Below are positions 14,953 through 24,295 of a stretch of DNA of 60,043 nucleotides, one piece after another (position 1 is the stretch's first letter; each line of letters starts with the position of its first letter). Origin of the DNA: Oscillospiraceae bacterium (GTDB lineage: Bacteria; Bacillota; Clostridia; Oscillospirales; CAG-272); NCBI GenBank assembly GCA_015064255.1, contig SVSP01000003.1:1-60043 (forward strand), in the 5' to 3' direction. The notes beneath the pieces are model-generated. The model ran no database searches, was not told where the DNA came from, and saw nothing but the letters and a program-made list of their open reading frames with translations. The position numbers and the translations under genes are program-made.

Positions 14953-17241
14953 ATGTCATCCAAATTTGCAAACAACTGCACATATTTTATAAAGCTGCTT
15001 ACTCTGATGCTTGCGATAATCGTTGTTCTTCCGACGTTTGCCTGCTTTGCGGAAACGTCATCGGGAAGCCGATACGCTCCCGCCGAAAACGAGGATTTCG
15101 ATTCTTATCTCAGCGACTCTATCCCCGTTATCAGAATCAACACAGCGGATAAGCGTCCTATAACCTCTAAAACCGATTACAAAGCCGCAAATATGACCAT
15201 TGAAAATAACGAATACTATTCGGACTGTGAAAACTCCTACACTCTCGGAGAGGCTGAGTCAATCGAAGTACGCGGCAGAGGTAACTCGACCTGGAACGTC
15301 AGAGAAACAAAGATCTCACTTAAAGTCAAGCTCCCTCAAAAAGAATCTCTCTTCGGAATGGATGCAAGCCGCCACTGGTATCTGCTTGCCAACTATTACG
15401 ACGTTACTCACCTCAGAAACAAGCTTGCATACGACCTTTCTGCTACAATGGGACTTTACTACACAGAGTCGACCTGGGCGGTGCTTTATCTTAACGGAAA
15501 ATATCTCGGACTTTATCAAGTGTGCGAGGCAATCCGTGTGAGCGAAGGCTGTGTGGATATTTTCGATTGGGATGAAGCTGCCGAGGACGTTGCCTATGCT
15601 ATCGCCATTCGCGAAGGTCTTGACAAAGAAAAAGCAGAGGCTCTTGTGACAGAAATGAAAAACGATCTTTCGTGGATAACATCCGGAAAGTACAAGAATT
15701 ATACGATATCCGATTACTACGACACGTCGAATTTCGATATAACGTCGGGATATCTTATAGAATACGATAATCGAAACGACGATGACCGCACGCTGATAAC
15801 AACCGAGCGCTACGGTATCCCTCTGCATCTCGACAATCCCGAGCGTCTTGATACCAACCCCGAAATGTACGCATTCGTTTCGGAGCTTTTCAAAGACTTC
15901 GAAGATGCTCTCGCTTCCCCAACCTTTTATAACGAAAAGGGCAAGCATTACAGCGAATATATCGATATGGATTCATTTATTGACTTTTGGCTGATCTTCA
16001 ATATATTCAAGAACATCGAATTCGGATGGCTCAGTATTTTCCTTTATATCGATGACGGAAAGATATATTTCGCTCCCGTTTGGGACTTTGACAACGGTTC
16101 TGGCAACCAGGTAACGCTCAAAGAAGAGTGGATGGACCCCGATTCTTGGTTTAATATCGGCGGCAGAGCGCGCTGGTGGAAGATGCTCTCTTATGATCCG
16201 AATTTCATTTCGCTAGCACAGACACGCTATTTTGAGCTCCGTGAAGCTATCGACGATATGCTTGTGTCAATGGACATATATTACAGATACATTAAAGAAG
16301 AGGCTTTAAAAGATTACGAAAGACTCGGTTCAAGAAACAACTGGTATATAAAGGACTCAAAAACACAGGGATTTGATGAAGAATTCCAAGTTATGCGCAC
16401 CTGGATGTACGACCGCATAGAATGGCTTGACAAACAAATGTCACTCCGTGAGCCTTGGATAGAAAACAGAGGGCTTGAAGCGGACGGTAATATCATTTTT
16501 GAGATCACCGACGCAAATTCCAAAAAGCTTCCTGCCGACAGGATCACTCTTTACGGAGCAAAGTCCGACTGTCTGTTTACTTGCGAAAAAACGGGGGACA
16601 TCACAGTAAAGATATCGCTCGAAGACGCTGTTGACCGCAATATTTCTTTCCATATAAACGGAATTCGTTATGCACTTAAAACGACACATAACGGATCGGT
16701 CGAATTCAAGATTCCCGCAGAGGATATAGAAAAATCAGCAGAGTCCGTGATTGTATTTACCGCATTTTATGAAAGCGGCGAAGAAGGCACCTCCGCCAAC
16801 TTCACCACGATGCGCGTTTCAAAATATGCAAACGCCGACGGAGAACACGCGCTTGTTCAGCTCGGAAACAATAAATACTACGTAAGATACGGCGAAACCT
16901 TAAAAGCACCCGAGGCTCCTGTAGAAAAATCCGAAATGATCTTCCTCGGTTGGACATCGGACTATAAAACGGTGTATGCGCCCGGCGAAGAAATACCCGC
17001 ACCGAGAAAAAATATAGCCTACCACCCCGTATGGCAAAGAAAAGATCCTTTCGTGTTTATGAAGAGTATCTCCTACGACCTTCCCGAAGGATCTGTAAAT
17101 GATGCACCGATCTACGGAAACACACCCGACAATAATTACACGGTATATATCGTGATCTCGGCTATTGTAATAATAGTAGCTGCGCTTTCCGCATCTGCTG
17201 CGGTAATTATCAAAAAAACGAAGAATTCAAAGAAAACTTAA
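14953..17241 (+). CDS. CotH-kinase-family surface protein
   Basis: 762 residues from ATG 14953, preceded by GAAAGGA. Residues 1-33 are a signal peptide. The CotH domain (about 55-480) carries RGRGNSTW (107-114), KLAYDLSA and WDFDNG (377-382), the motifs that bind ATP and metal in spore-coat kinase CotH. The C-terminal part has a short Listeria-Bacteroides-type (Flg_new-like) repeat ending in YHPVWQ, then one membrane helix and a lysine-rich tail, so the protein is anchored at the cell surface. A secreted protein kinase acting outside the cell is a family-based inference. It lies 53 bases before asnS with no terminator or promoter seen between. Confidence 0.85.
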   Translation: MSSKFANNCTYFIKLLTLMLAIIVVLPTFACFAETSSGSRYAPAENEDFDSYLSDSIPVIRINTADKRPITSKTDYKAANMTIENNEYYSDCENSYTLGEAESIEVRGRGNSTWNVRETKISLKVKLPQKESLFGMDASRHWYLLANYYDVTHLRNKLAYDLSATMGLYYTESTWAVLYLNGKYLGLYQVCEAIRVSEGCVDIFDWDEAAEDVAYAIAIREGLDKEKAEALVTEMKNDLSWITSGKYKNYTISDYYDTSNFDITSGYLIEYDNRNDDDRTLITTERYGIPLHLDNPERLDTNPEMYAFVSELFKDFEDALASPTFYNEKGKHYSEYIDMDSFIDFWLIFNIFKNIEFGWLSIFLYIDDGKIYFAPVWDFDNGSGNQVTLKEEWMDPDSWFNIGGRARWWKMLSYDPNFISLAQTRYFELREAIDDMLVSMDIYYRYIKEEALKDYERLGSRNNWYIKDSKTQGFDEEFQVMRTWMYDRIEWLDKQMSLREPWIENRGLEADGNIIFEITDANSKKLPADRITLYGAKSDCLFTCEKTGDITVKISLEDAVDRNISFHINGIRYALKTTHNGSVEFKIPAEDIEKSAESVIVFTAFYESGEEGTSANFTTMRVSKYANADGEHALVQLGNNKYYVRYGETLKAPEAPVEKSEMIFLGWTSDYKTVYAPGEEIPAPRKNIAYHPVWQRKDPFVFMKSISYDLPEGSVNDAPIYGNTPDNNYTVYIVISAIVIIVAALSASAAVIIKKTKNSKKT

Positions 17242-17294
17242 CATAACAAACGTTAAACCGTACATTTACCCGACTTAAGAAAGGAAAAAATAAA

Positions 17295-18689
17295 ATGAAA
17301 AGAACAGAAATATCCAAAATATTCAACGATCCGTCCGCATTTGACGGTCAGACAATAACTGTTGCGGGATGGTGCAGAACTATCCGCGCAAGCAACGCAT
17401 TCGGCTTTATCGAGCTTAACGACGGCTCTTGCTTCCCCAACCTTCAGGTCGTATTCGAGGATGCAAAGCTCGAAAACTACAAGACTATCGCAAAGCAGAA
17501 CGTAGGCGCGGCACTCGTGATCAAAGGAACGCTCGAGCTTACTCCCGGCGCAAAGCAGCCCTTTGAGCTGAAAGCCGATGCAATCGAGATCGAAGGCACA
17601 TCAACACCCGACTTTCCTATGCAGAAGAAGGGTCAGTCGCTCGAATTCCTCCGCACCAAGCCTCATCTCCGTCCCCGTACCAACCTCTTCTCCGCAGTAT
17701 TCCGAGTAAGAAGCGTTGCGGCACAGATTCTCCACCGTTTCTTCCACGAAAACGGCTTCGTTTACGTACACACACCTCTCATCACAACGTCTGACTGCGA
17801 GGGCGCAGGCGATATGTTCCGTGTTACAACTCTCGATATGGAAAATCCTCCCCGCAATCCCGACGGCACAATCGACTATACGCAGGATTTCTTCTGCAAG
17901 GAAGCATCGCTCACAGTTTCCGGTCAGCTTAACGTAGAATCCTACGCTATGGCATTCGGTAAGGTCTATACCTTCGGTCCTACCTTCCGTGCAGAGCGTT
18001 CAAACACCCCTCGTCACGCGGCTGAGTTCTGGATGCTTGAGCCCGAGATCGCATTTGCCGATCTTAAAGACGATATGGAGCTTGCAGAGGCTATGCTTAA
18101 GTACGTTATCCGCGGGCTTCTGACCGAATGCAGAGCAGAGCTTGAATTCTTCAATCTCCGAGTAGACAAGGGTCTTATCGCACGTCTTGAAAATATTGTA
18201 AACAACGATTTTGCAGAGATCACATATACTGATGCAGTAAAGCTCCTCTCCGAATGCGGCGAAAAGTTTGAATATCCCGTCGGCTGGGGCTATGACCTTC
18301 AGACAGAGCACGAAAGATACCTCACCGAAAAGGTATTCGGCAAGCCCGTATTCGTTACAAACTGGCCCAAAGAGATCAAAGCCTTCTATATGCGCCTCAA
18401 CGATGACAACAAGACAGTTGCCGCAGTTGACCTTCTCGTTCCCGGTGTAGGCGAGCTTATCGGCGGCTCTCAGCGTGAAGAGCGTGTCGATTATCTTGAC
18501 CGTGCATTCGAAACATTCGGTCTTGACAAGGAAACCTACGGCTGGTACGCAGAGCTTCGCAAATACGGCGGCACACGTCACGCAGGTTTCGGACTCGGAT
18601 TTGAGCGTCTTATTATGTACGTTACAGGTATGTCCAACATCCGCGACGTTGAAAGCTTCCCGAGAACAACCGGAAACGCCGAATTCTGA
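17295..18689 (+). CDS. asnS: Asparagine-tRNA ligase
   Basis: Class II synthetase that charges tRNA-Asn. 464 residues, the usual length. An N-terminal OB-fold ([11 protein letters not shown]) binds the anticodon. The catalytic core shows motif 2 in [16 protein letters not shown] and motif 3 in GFGLGFERL. The N-terminal part and the Asn/Asp specificity loop fit AsnRS rather than AspRS, which is longer and has an insertion domain. AAGAAAGG precedes the start. It has no promoter of its own that I can see; the T-box at 14290-14515 is the likely regulator, via read-through of the CotH gene. Confidence 0.95.
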   Translation: MKRTEISKIFNDPSAFDGQTITVAGWCRTIRASNAFGFIELNDGSCFPNLQVVFEDAKLENYKTIAKQNVGAALVIKGTLELTPGAKQPFELKADAIEIEGTSTPDFPMQKKGQSLEFLRTKPHLRPRTNLFSAVFRVRSVAAQILHRFFHENGFVYVHTPLITTSDCEGAGDMFRVTTLDMENPPRNPDGTIDYTQDFFCKEASLTVSGQLNVESYAMAFGKVYTFGPTFRAERSNTPRHAAEFWMLEPEIAFADLKDDMELAEAMLKYVIRGLLTECRAELEFFNLRVDKGLIARLENIVNNDFAEITYTDAVKLLSECGEKFEYPVGWGYDLQTEHERYLTEKVFGKPVFVTNWPKEIKAFYMRLNDDNKTVAAVDLLVPGVGELIGGSQREERVDYLDRAFETFGLDKETYGWYAELRKYGGTRHAGFGLGFERLIMYVTGMSNIRDVESFPRTTGNAEF

Positions 18690-18736
18690 TAATTTTCAAG
18701 CAAATCTTACCCCCACATTACGACATGGAGATCAAA

Positions 18737-20002
18737 ATGAATTATTCTCAAATGACAAAATCGCAAATTTCCGCAGAGCTTGAAAAAGAACTGCAAGTAT
18801 ATAAAAGCTTTCTTGATATGAAGCTTAGTCTGAATATGGCAAGAGGCAAGCCCGACGACGATCAGCTTGCTTTGTCCGAGGAAATGTATTCGGGTATGCC
18901 CTCCCCCTATTCGGAAGACGGAACAGACTGCCGTAACTACGGCGGTCTTGACGGTATCGCAGAAGCAAGACGCCTTTTCGGTACCATTCTTGAGGCTCCC
19001 GCAGAAAACGTTATAGTCTGCGGAAACTCAAGCCTTAACCTTATGTATGACGCTATCGCACGTGCTATGATATACGGTTCATATAAGGGTGCTACTCCTT
19101 GGGTAAAGCAGGAAAATATAAAATTTCTCTGTCCCGTTCCCGGATACGACCGTCACTTCGCTATTACAGAGTCTTTCGGCATCGAAATGATCAACGTTCC
19201 TATGCTCCCCGACGGTCCCGATATGGATATAGTAGAAAAGCACGTTGAAAACGATCCTACCGTAAAGGGAATCTGGTGCGTTCCGAAATATTCAAACCCC
19301 GACGGATATACCTATTCGGACGAAACGGTACGCCGTTTTGCAAACCTTAAGCCCGCAGCAGACGATTTCAGAATCTTCTGGGACAACGCATATATCGTTC
19401 ACGATCTTTACGATGAAGGCGACAAGCTTCTCAGTATATATAACGAGGCAAAGAAGGCAGGAAACGAAAATATCTTCCTTATGTTTGCTTCCACGTCCAA
19501 GGTGACATTTCCCGGTTCGGGAATCTCGGCGGTGGTTTCGGGAAAAGAAAACATTGATTTTATAAACTCGATACTTACCGTGCAGACCATCGGTTTTGAC
19601 AAGATGAATATGCTGCGCCACGTCGAATTTCTCAAGGACTTTGACAGCCTTAAAGCGCATATGAAGCGTCACGCCGATATACTCCGTCCGAAATTCGAAG
19701 CGGTTCTTTCTGCTTTCGAAAGCGAGCTTTCGGGACTTCCGAATACCCACTGGACAAATCCCCGCGGCGGATATTTTATCACGCTTTATCTCGATAGCGG
19801 CTGTGCAAAAAGAACGTTTACACTCTGCAAGGAAGCAGGCGTTACCCTCACAAACGCGGGTGCAACATTCCCCTACGGAAAAGACCCCGACGACTCTGTT
19901 CTCCGTATCGCGCCCACCTTCCCGCCCGTAGAAGAGCTGAAAATCGCTGTAAAGGTTCTCACCTGTGCGGCAAAGATCGCAACACTTGAAAAAATGGTTT
20001 AA
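18737..20002 (+). CDS. Aminotransferase class I, aspartate aminotransferase Ic type
   Basis: PLP-dependent transaminase of 421 residues, similar to the AspC family typified by the Corynebacterium enzyme. Visible features are NMARGKPDDDQL near the start, CVPKYSNPDGY, FWDNAYIVHDLY (the aspartate that pairs with the PLP ring), and STSKVTFPGSG with the Schiff-base lysine. ATG 18737 is preferred over 18725 because GGAG lies six bases before it. Directly follows asnS, so oxaloacetate/aspartate supply and Asn charging may be expressed together. Confidence 0.85.
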   Translation: MNYSQMTKSQISAELEKELQVYKSFLDMKLSLNMARGKPDDDQLALSEEMYSGMPSPYSEDGTDCRNYGGLDGIAEARRLFGTILEAPAENVIVCGNSSLNLMYDAIARAMIYGSYKGATPWVKQENIKFLCPVPGYDRHFAITESFGIEMINVPMLPDGPDMDIVEKHVENDPTVKGIWCVPKYSNPDGYTYSDETVRRFANLKPAADDFRIFWDNAYIVHDLYDEGDKLLSIYNEAKKAGNENIFLMFASTSKVTFPGSGISAVVSGKENIDFINSILTVQTIGFDKMNMLRHVEFLKDFDSLKAHMKRHADILRPKFEAVLSAFESELSGLPNTHWTNPRGGYFITLYLDSGCAKRTFTLCKEAGVTLTNAGATFPYGKDPDDSVLRIAPTFPPVEELKIAVKVLTCAAKIATLEKMV

Positions 20003-20003
20003 C

Positions 20004-20056
20004 AAAGCTTATCTGTCCTTGAATGTGTTTTAGCCATAATCAAGGGCAGATGCTTT
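20004..20056 (+). terminator. Long hairpin between the aminotransferase gene and mnmG
   Basis: AAAGC, ATCTG and CCTTGA on the left pair with TCAAGG, CAGAT and GCTTT on the right, across a 17-base loop. The T-run is only three bases, so termination may be partial. Confidence 0.45.
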
Positions 20057-20069
20057 AAGAAAGGTAATT

Positions 20070-21971
20070 ATGATAACATACAAAGCGGGAAAAGCGGATA
20101 TCGCCGTCATCGGTGCAGGTCACGCGGGTGTCGAAGCCGCCCTTGCGTCGGCACGCCTCGGTATGTCGGTACTGCTTTTCACGATAAACCTTGATGCTGT
20201 CGGAAATATGCCCTGCAATCCGTCAATCGGGGGCACGGGCAAAGGTCATCTCGTTTACGAGATAGATGCGCTCGGCGGCGAAATGGGGCGTGCGGCTGAT
20301 ATCGTCACTCTTCAAAGCCGTACTCTCAACCTCGGAAAAGGCGCGGCAGTCCACTCAAAAAGAGTTCAGGCTGACAGAATCCTCTACCGCAGTACGATAA
20401 AAAAGGTCCTCGAAAATACCGAAAATCTCTCCCTTATACAAGCTGAAATAATCTCCGTAGAAACCGAAAAAGACTCTGACGGCAAAGACCGCGTAGTGTC
20501 TGTTACGACGTCGATGGGAGCTGTTTGGGAGGTTTCTGCCGCTATAATTTGCAGCGGAACATTCCTCGATTCACGCACGATAACGGGTGAAGCGGTATGC
20601 AGATCGGGTCCCGACGGACTCCTTCCCGCACTCGGACTCTCGGACTGCCTCAGAGATCTCGGTGTGACTCTTATGAGATTCAAGACGGGTACACCTCCGA
20701 GAATTCATGCGGACAGCATAGATTACAGCGTGCTTGAGGTGCAAAACGGCGAGTACGGCGATGAGTGCATACCTTTTTCCGTACTTACAGACCCCGACGA
20801 TTATGCAAATATGAAGCAGATTCCCTGCCATATTGCCTACACAAACGAAGAAACGCACCGTATAATAAAAGAAAATCTCCATCGCTCGCCCCTTTATTCG
20901 GGAGTCATCGAAGGCACGGGTCCGAGATACTGCCCGAGTATTGAAGACAAGGTCGTTCGTTTTTCCGACAAGAACAGGCACCAGCTTTTCGTTGAGCCGT
21001 GCGGTGCGGACACGAAAGAAATATATCTGCAAGGATTTTCCTCTTCTCTTCCCGAAGAGGTGCAGATGCGTATGCTTCACAGCATAAAAGGCTTTGAAAA
21101 CGCACGCGTTATGAGAACGGCTTATGCTATCGAATACGACTGCATAGACCCTACACAGCTTTTTGCAACACTTGAATTCAAGGATATACACGGACTTTAC
21201 GGCGCAGGTCAGTTCAACGGAAGCTCAGGCTACGAGGAAGCCGCGGCACAAGGTCTTATCGCGGGTATAAACGCTTCCCTTTCGATAAAGGGCGAAAAGC
21301 CACTTGTTCTTTCGCGCGACTCTTCGTACATCGGAACGCTTATCGACGATCTCGTAACAAAGGGTACAAACGAGCCTTACCGTATGATGACCTCGCGAAG
21401 CGAATACCGTCTGCTTCTGCGCCAGGACAACGCCGACAGCCGTCTTACACCCGAAGGCCGACGCGTAGGACTTATAAATGACGAGCGTTTTGCACGTTTC
21501 GAAGAAAAACGCGATCTTATCGAAAACGAGGTCTATCGGCTTGAGCATACCTTCCTTTCGCCCGAAAAGGTCAACGGTTTTCTTACCGAGCACGGACTTG
21601 CAAATGCGCTTTCGGGAATATCACTCGCCGAGCTTATAAGACGCCCACAGCTTACTTATGCAGACATAGCACCGCTTGACGCGGACAGACCTCAGAATAT
21701 CAGCCGCGCGGCTATACTCAGTATTCAGAACGCGGTAAAATACGAGGGATATATCAAAAAGCAGCTTGCCGAGGTTGCGCGCAAAGCAAAGCTTGAATCT
21801 ATGGAGATACCGTCTGATATAAATTACGCCGACGTTTCTGGAATACGCATCGAAGCGCGTCAGAAGCTCGAAAAATTCAGACCGCTTACCATCGGACAGG
21901 CTTCGCGTATTTCGGGAATATCCCCTGCCGATATTTCGGTGCTCCTTATCTATCTTTCAACTAAAAAATAA
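20070..21971 (+). CDS. mnmG: tRNA uridine-5-carboxymethylaminomethyl(34) synthesis enzyme MnmG
   Basis: FAD- and NADH-binding subunit that works with MnmE to modify U34 of tRNAs reading NNA/NNG codons. 633 residues, normal length. The FAD motif is VIGAGHAGVEAA near residue 14; CNPSIGGTGKGHL and GTGPRYCPSIEDK are diagnostic, as is the C-terminal helical domain with GYIKKQ. In most Firmicutes mnmG sits beside mnmE and rsmG; here neither is adjacent. AGAAAGG precedes the start. Confidence 0.96.
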   Translation: MITYKAGKADIAVIGAGHAGVEAALASARLGMSVLLFTINLDAVGNMPCNPSIGGTGKGHLVYEIDALGGEMGRAADIVTLQSRTLNLGKGAAVHSKRVQADRILYRSTIKKVLENTENLSLIQAEIISVETEKDSDGKDRVVSVTTSMGAVWEVSAAIICSGTFLDSRTITGEAVCRSGPDGLLPALGLSDCLRDLGVTLMRFKTGTPPRIHADSIDYSVLEVQNGEYGDECIPFSVLTDPDDYANMKQIPCHIAYTNEETHRIIKENLHRSPLYSGVIEGTGPRYCPSIEDKVVRFSDKNRHQLFVEPCGADTKEIYLQGFSSSLPEEVQMRMLHSIKGFENARVMRTAYAIEYDCIDPTQLFATLEFKDIHGLYGAGQFNGSSGYEEAAAQGLIAGINASLSIKGEKPLVLSRDSSYIGTLIDDLVTKGTNEPYRMMTSRSEYRLLLRQDNADSRLTPEGRRVGLINDERFARFEEKRDLIENEVYRLEHTFLSPEKVNGFLTEHGLANALSGISLAELIRRPQLTYADIAPLDADRPQNISRAAILSIQNAVKYEGYIKKQLAEVARKAKLESMEIPSDINYADVSGIRIEARQKLEKFRPLTIGQASRISGISPADISVLLIYLSTKK

Positions 21972-21995
21972 AACAAACTCACGGAGGACGATTTT

Positions 21996-22457
21996 ATGAT
22001 TATCGATACACTTAACCGTTCGCATATTTACAGTGGCACACACCCCTATTTCGAAGGTGCTTTTGCGCTTGCAGAACAGCTTATAAAGGAAAATGCTGAA
22101 GTCGGCAAGTATTACGGAGAAAACGGAGTTTACGCGTCTGTTTCCGAATATGATTCCAAAGCCGAAGCAGATCCGAAATTCGAAAACCACCACGATTATA
22201 TCGACATTCAGATCGTAGTATCGGGAAAAGAGCTTGAGCTTGTAGGCGACACCGCAGATGCAAAGCTTACCGTAGAATACATACCCGATATAGAATTTTA
22301 CTCCACGCCCGAATGTGCCGTGCAGACTGTAACCCTTTGCAACGGCAAATTTGCAATCTTTTTCCCCGGCGACCTTCACGCGCCCGGACTTGCTTTCGGC
22401 GGAGTTTCCTCTCCCATACGCAAGATAGTTGTAAAAGTTCCGGTAGATTTTGAATAA
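21996..22457 (+). CDS. YhcH/YjgK/YiaL-family cupin (DUF386)
   Basis: 153 residues forming a single beta-sandwich. Conserved NHHDYIDIQ and FPGDLHAPG supply the metal-binding His/Asp/Glu residues typical of this family, which includes the evolved beta-galactosidase beta-subunit and sialic-acid and sugar-acid operon proteins. It probably binds or anomerises a sugar. AGGACG precedes the ATG; the mnmG stop is 24 bases upstream, so it is in the same transcript. Terminator follows. Confidence 0.87.
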   Translation: MIIDTLNRSHIYSGTHPYFEGAFALAEQLIKENAEVGKYYGENGVYASVSEYDSKAEADPKFENHHDYIDIQIVVSGKELELVGDTADAKLTVEYIPDIEFYSTPECAVQTVTLCNGKFAIFFPGDLHAPGLAFGGVSSPIRKIVVKVPVDFE

Positions 22458-22462
22458 AATAC

Positions 22463-22503
22463 AAATTTCGGCAGAGGATACAGTATTCCCTGCCGATTTC
22501 TTG
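22463..22503. terminator. Bidirectional terminator
   Basis: TCGGCAG with CTGCCGA extended through a second inner stem; A-run before and T-run after. Its base closely resembles the hairpin at 35432-35468. Confidence 0.75.
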
Positions 22504-22518
22504 TATTAACAGAAGATT

Positions 22519-23514
22519 TCACCCGATAGTCATTGTGAGTGCGTTTGGTACGTCGTTTCGCATTATCTCCTGATCTGCCACTCTCGTTATATTAAGCGAA
22601 TCGGGCGAAATCACCTCGGATGCGGACACAGAGCAGTTTTCTCCGACCACGGCACCGTGCGCCACACCCGCGCCGTTGCCGATATGTGCATCCTTGCATA
22701 TGACCGCATCGCATATACAAGCATTTGCTTCTACCGTTACTCCGTCAAATATTATACTTCCGCTTATTTTGGCATCGGGTGAAATATTGCAGTTTTTTCC
22801 TATGATATTTTTTCCTTTTGAATATCTCATATTACATTCGAGATATGAGGAAAGCGTGCCCATATCGCACCAATAGGCATCACTTTTCCAAGCCATCATC
22901 TTTTTATTTTTGATAAGCCTCGGGAAAACGTCAAGTGAAAAATCAAGCTTTGTGTTTTCGGGCAGCTTTTCTATGATCTCTCTCGAAATTATATATATTC
23001 CTATATTTACAAGCTTTGAGTCACACTCGCCCTCGGATGGCTTTTCGCAAAAGCCGACTATTCTTCCGCTTTTATCGGTCACAAGCACACCGAAGCGCGA
23101 GGTATCTTCCATTTCTGTACAAGCAATAGTCAGATCAGCGGAATTTTCATAGTGACTCTTTATCATATCGGACAGATCACCCTCGAACACCGCATCTCCG
23201 CTTATTATAAGAAGATCTCCCGACGTAAATTTTGATGCGTTTTTCACTCCGCCCGCACTGCCGAGAGGTCTTTCCTCGTGGGCATATTTTATTTCAACGT
23301 CATAAATATTATTTCCGATGTTTTTCTTCAGCTCGTCACCCAGATATCCTGTCGTTATGACCGCTTTTTTTATTTTACATCTGTTTATCTCGGCGAGAAT
23401 CTTTACTATATTCGGTATATTGTTTACGGGAAGCAAGGGCTTCGGTGTATTTTGTGTCAAGGGATACAGACGGCTCCCCTTACCTCCTGCCATTATAATA
23501 CAATCAAGTTTCAT
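22519..23514 (-). CDS. Sugar-phosphate nucleotidyltransferase with left-handed beta-helix tail
   Basis: 331 residues. ATG 23514 is preferred over 23526 because GGAG lies six bases upstream. The Rossmann-like domain has the pyrophosphorylase signature MAGGKGSRLYPLT near residue 8 with KPLLPV, and GSAGGVKNA. The C-terminal third shows hexapeptide-like turns (IIGKNCNISPDAKISGS) forming a left-handed beta-helix. Closest kinds are mannose-1-phosphate guanylyltransferase and glucose-1-phosphate nucleotidyltransferases; the nucleotide and sugar cannot be fixed. No neighbouring polysaccharide genes. Confidence 0.87.
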   Translation of the reverse strand: MKLDCIIMAGGKGSRLYPLTQNTPKPLLPVNNIPNIVKILAEINRCKIKKAVITTGYLGDELKKNIGNNIYDVEIKYAHEERPLGSAGGVKNASKFTSGDLLIISGDAVFEGDLSDMIKSHYENSADLTIACTEMEDTSRFGVLVTDKSGRIVGFCEKPSEGECDSKLVNIGIYIISREIIEKLPENTKLDFSLDVFPRLIKNKKMMAWKSDAYWCDMGTLSSYLECNMRYSKGKNIIGKNCNISPDAKISGSIIFDGVTVEANACICDAVICKDAHIGNGAGVAHGAVVGENCSVSASEVISPDSLNITRVADQEIMRNDVPNALTMTIG

Positions 23515-23588
23515 ATTTATCTCCATTCTTTGTCTTTATACTTTTAAGCTTTGTGCGAAATATTTATTCATACACAAATATTTTATAC

Positions 23589-23617
23589 TTGAAAAAGAAT
23601 TTTATGTATGATATAAT
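23589..23617 (+). promoter_or_regulatory. Promoter of rnhA
   Basis: TTGAAA (23589-23594), 17-nt spacer, TATAAT (23612-23617), 45 bases before the start. Confidence 0.65.
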
Positions 23618-23662
23618 TTTATAAAGCAGATAAGATATATATGAAAGTTGAAAATACAAAAT

Positions 23663-24100
23663 ATGAAAAAAATCGAAATATACACGGACGGCGCCTGCCG
23701 AGGCAATCCCGGTCCCGGCGGTTGGGGCGCAATCCTTGTCTTTGGCGCTCACGAAAAAGTACTTTCGGGCGGCGAAGCTAACACAACCAACAACCGAATG
23801 GAGCTTCTCGGTGCAATTTCCGCCTTTGAAGCTCTCAAAGAGCCTTGCGAGGTCACCTTCTGCTCTGATTCAAAATACGTTATAGACGGTCTTTCAAAAG
23901 GATGGGCGATCTCGTGGCGCAAAAAGGGTTGGAAAAAATCGGACGGCAAGCCCGCACTCAATCCCGAGCTTTGGGAAAGACTTTTAAACGCAATTTCACC
24001 TCACAGCATAAATTACGTTTGGGTAAAAGGTCACGTCGGCCACGTTTACAACGAGCGTTGCGATGCCCTTGCAACAGCAGAAGCGGATAAACTTAAATAA
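23663..24100 (+). CDS. rnhA: Ribonuclease HI
   Basis: Degrades the RNA strand of RNA-DNA hybrids. 145 residues from ATG 23663, chosen because MKKIEIYTDGAC is the usual RNase HI beginning; an in-frame TTG lies 15 bases earlier. The four catalytic acids are present: D9, E47, D69 and D134, with H124 in the mobile loop. The WRKKGWKKSDG segment is the basic handle found in the E. coli-type enzyme. No good ribosome binding site is visible. Monocistronic. Confidence 0.94.
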   Translation: MKKIEIYTDGACRGNPGPGGWGAILVFGAHEKVLSGGEANTTNNRMELLGAISAFEALKEPCEVTFCSDSKYVIDGLSKGWAISWRKKGWKKSDGKPALNPELWERLLNAISPHSINYVWVKGHVGHVYNERCDALATAEADKLK

Positions 24101-24295
24101 TTCACGCAAAATGCCATAGATAAAGGCTTAAATTCACGAAAAATACATTGATTTCGGCAAAGTATTGTGTTATGCTTAATATACAGGCACAAATATCGTC
24201 TGTTTATAAAATAAATTTTATAAAACTCTGTATTTGGGCGTATAATCATTATTGGCAATTATCTTTTAAGGTAAATATAAACAAGGAGGCGTCTT

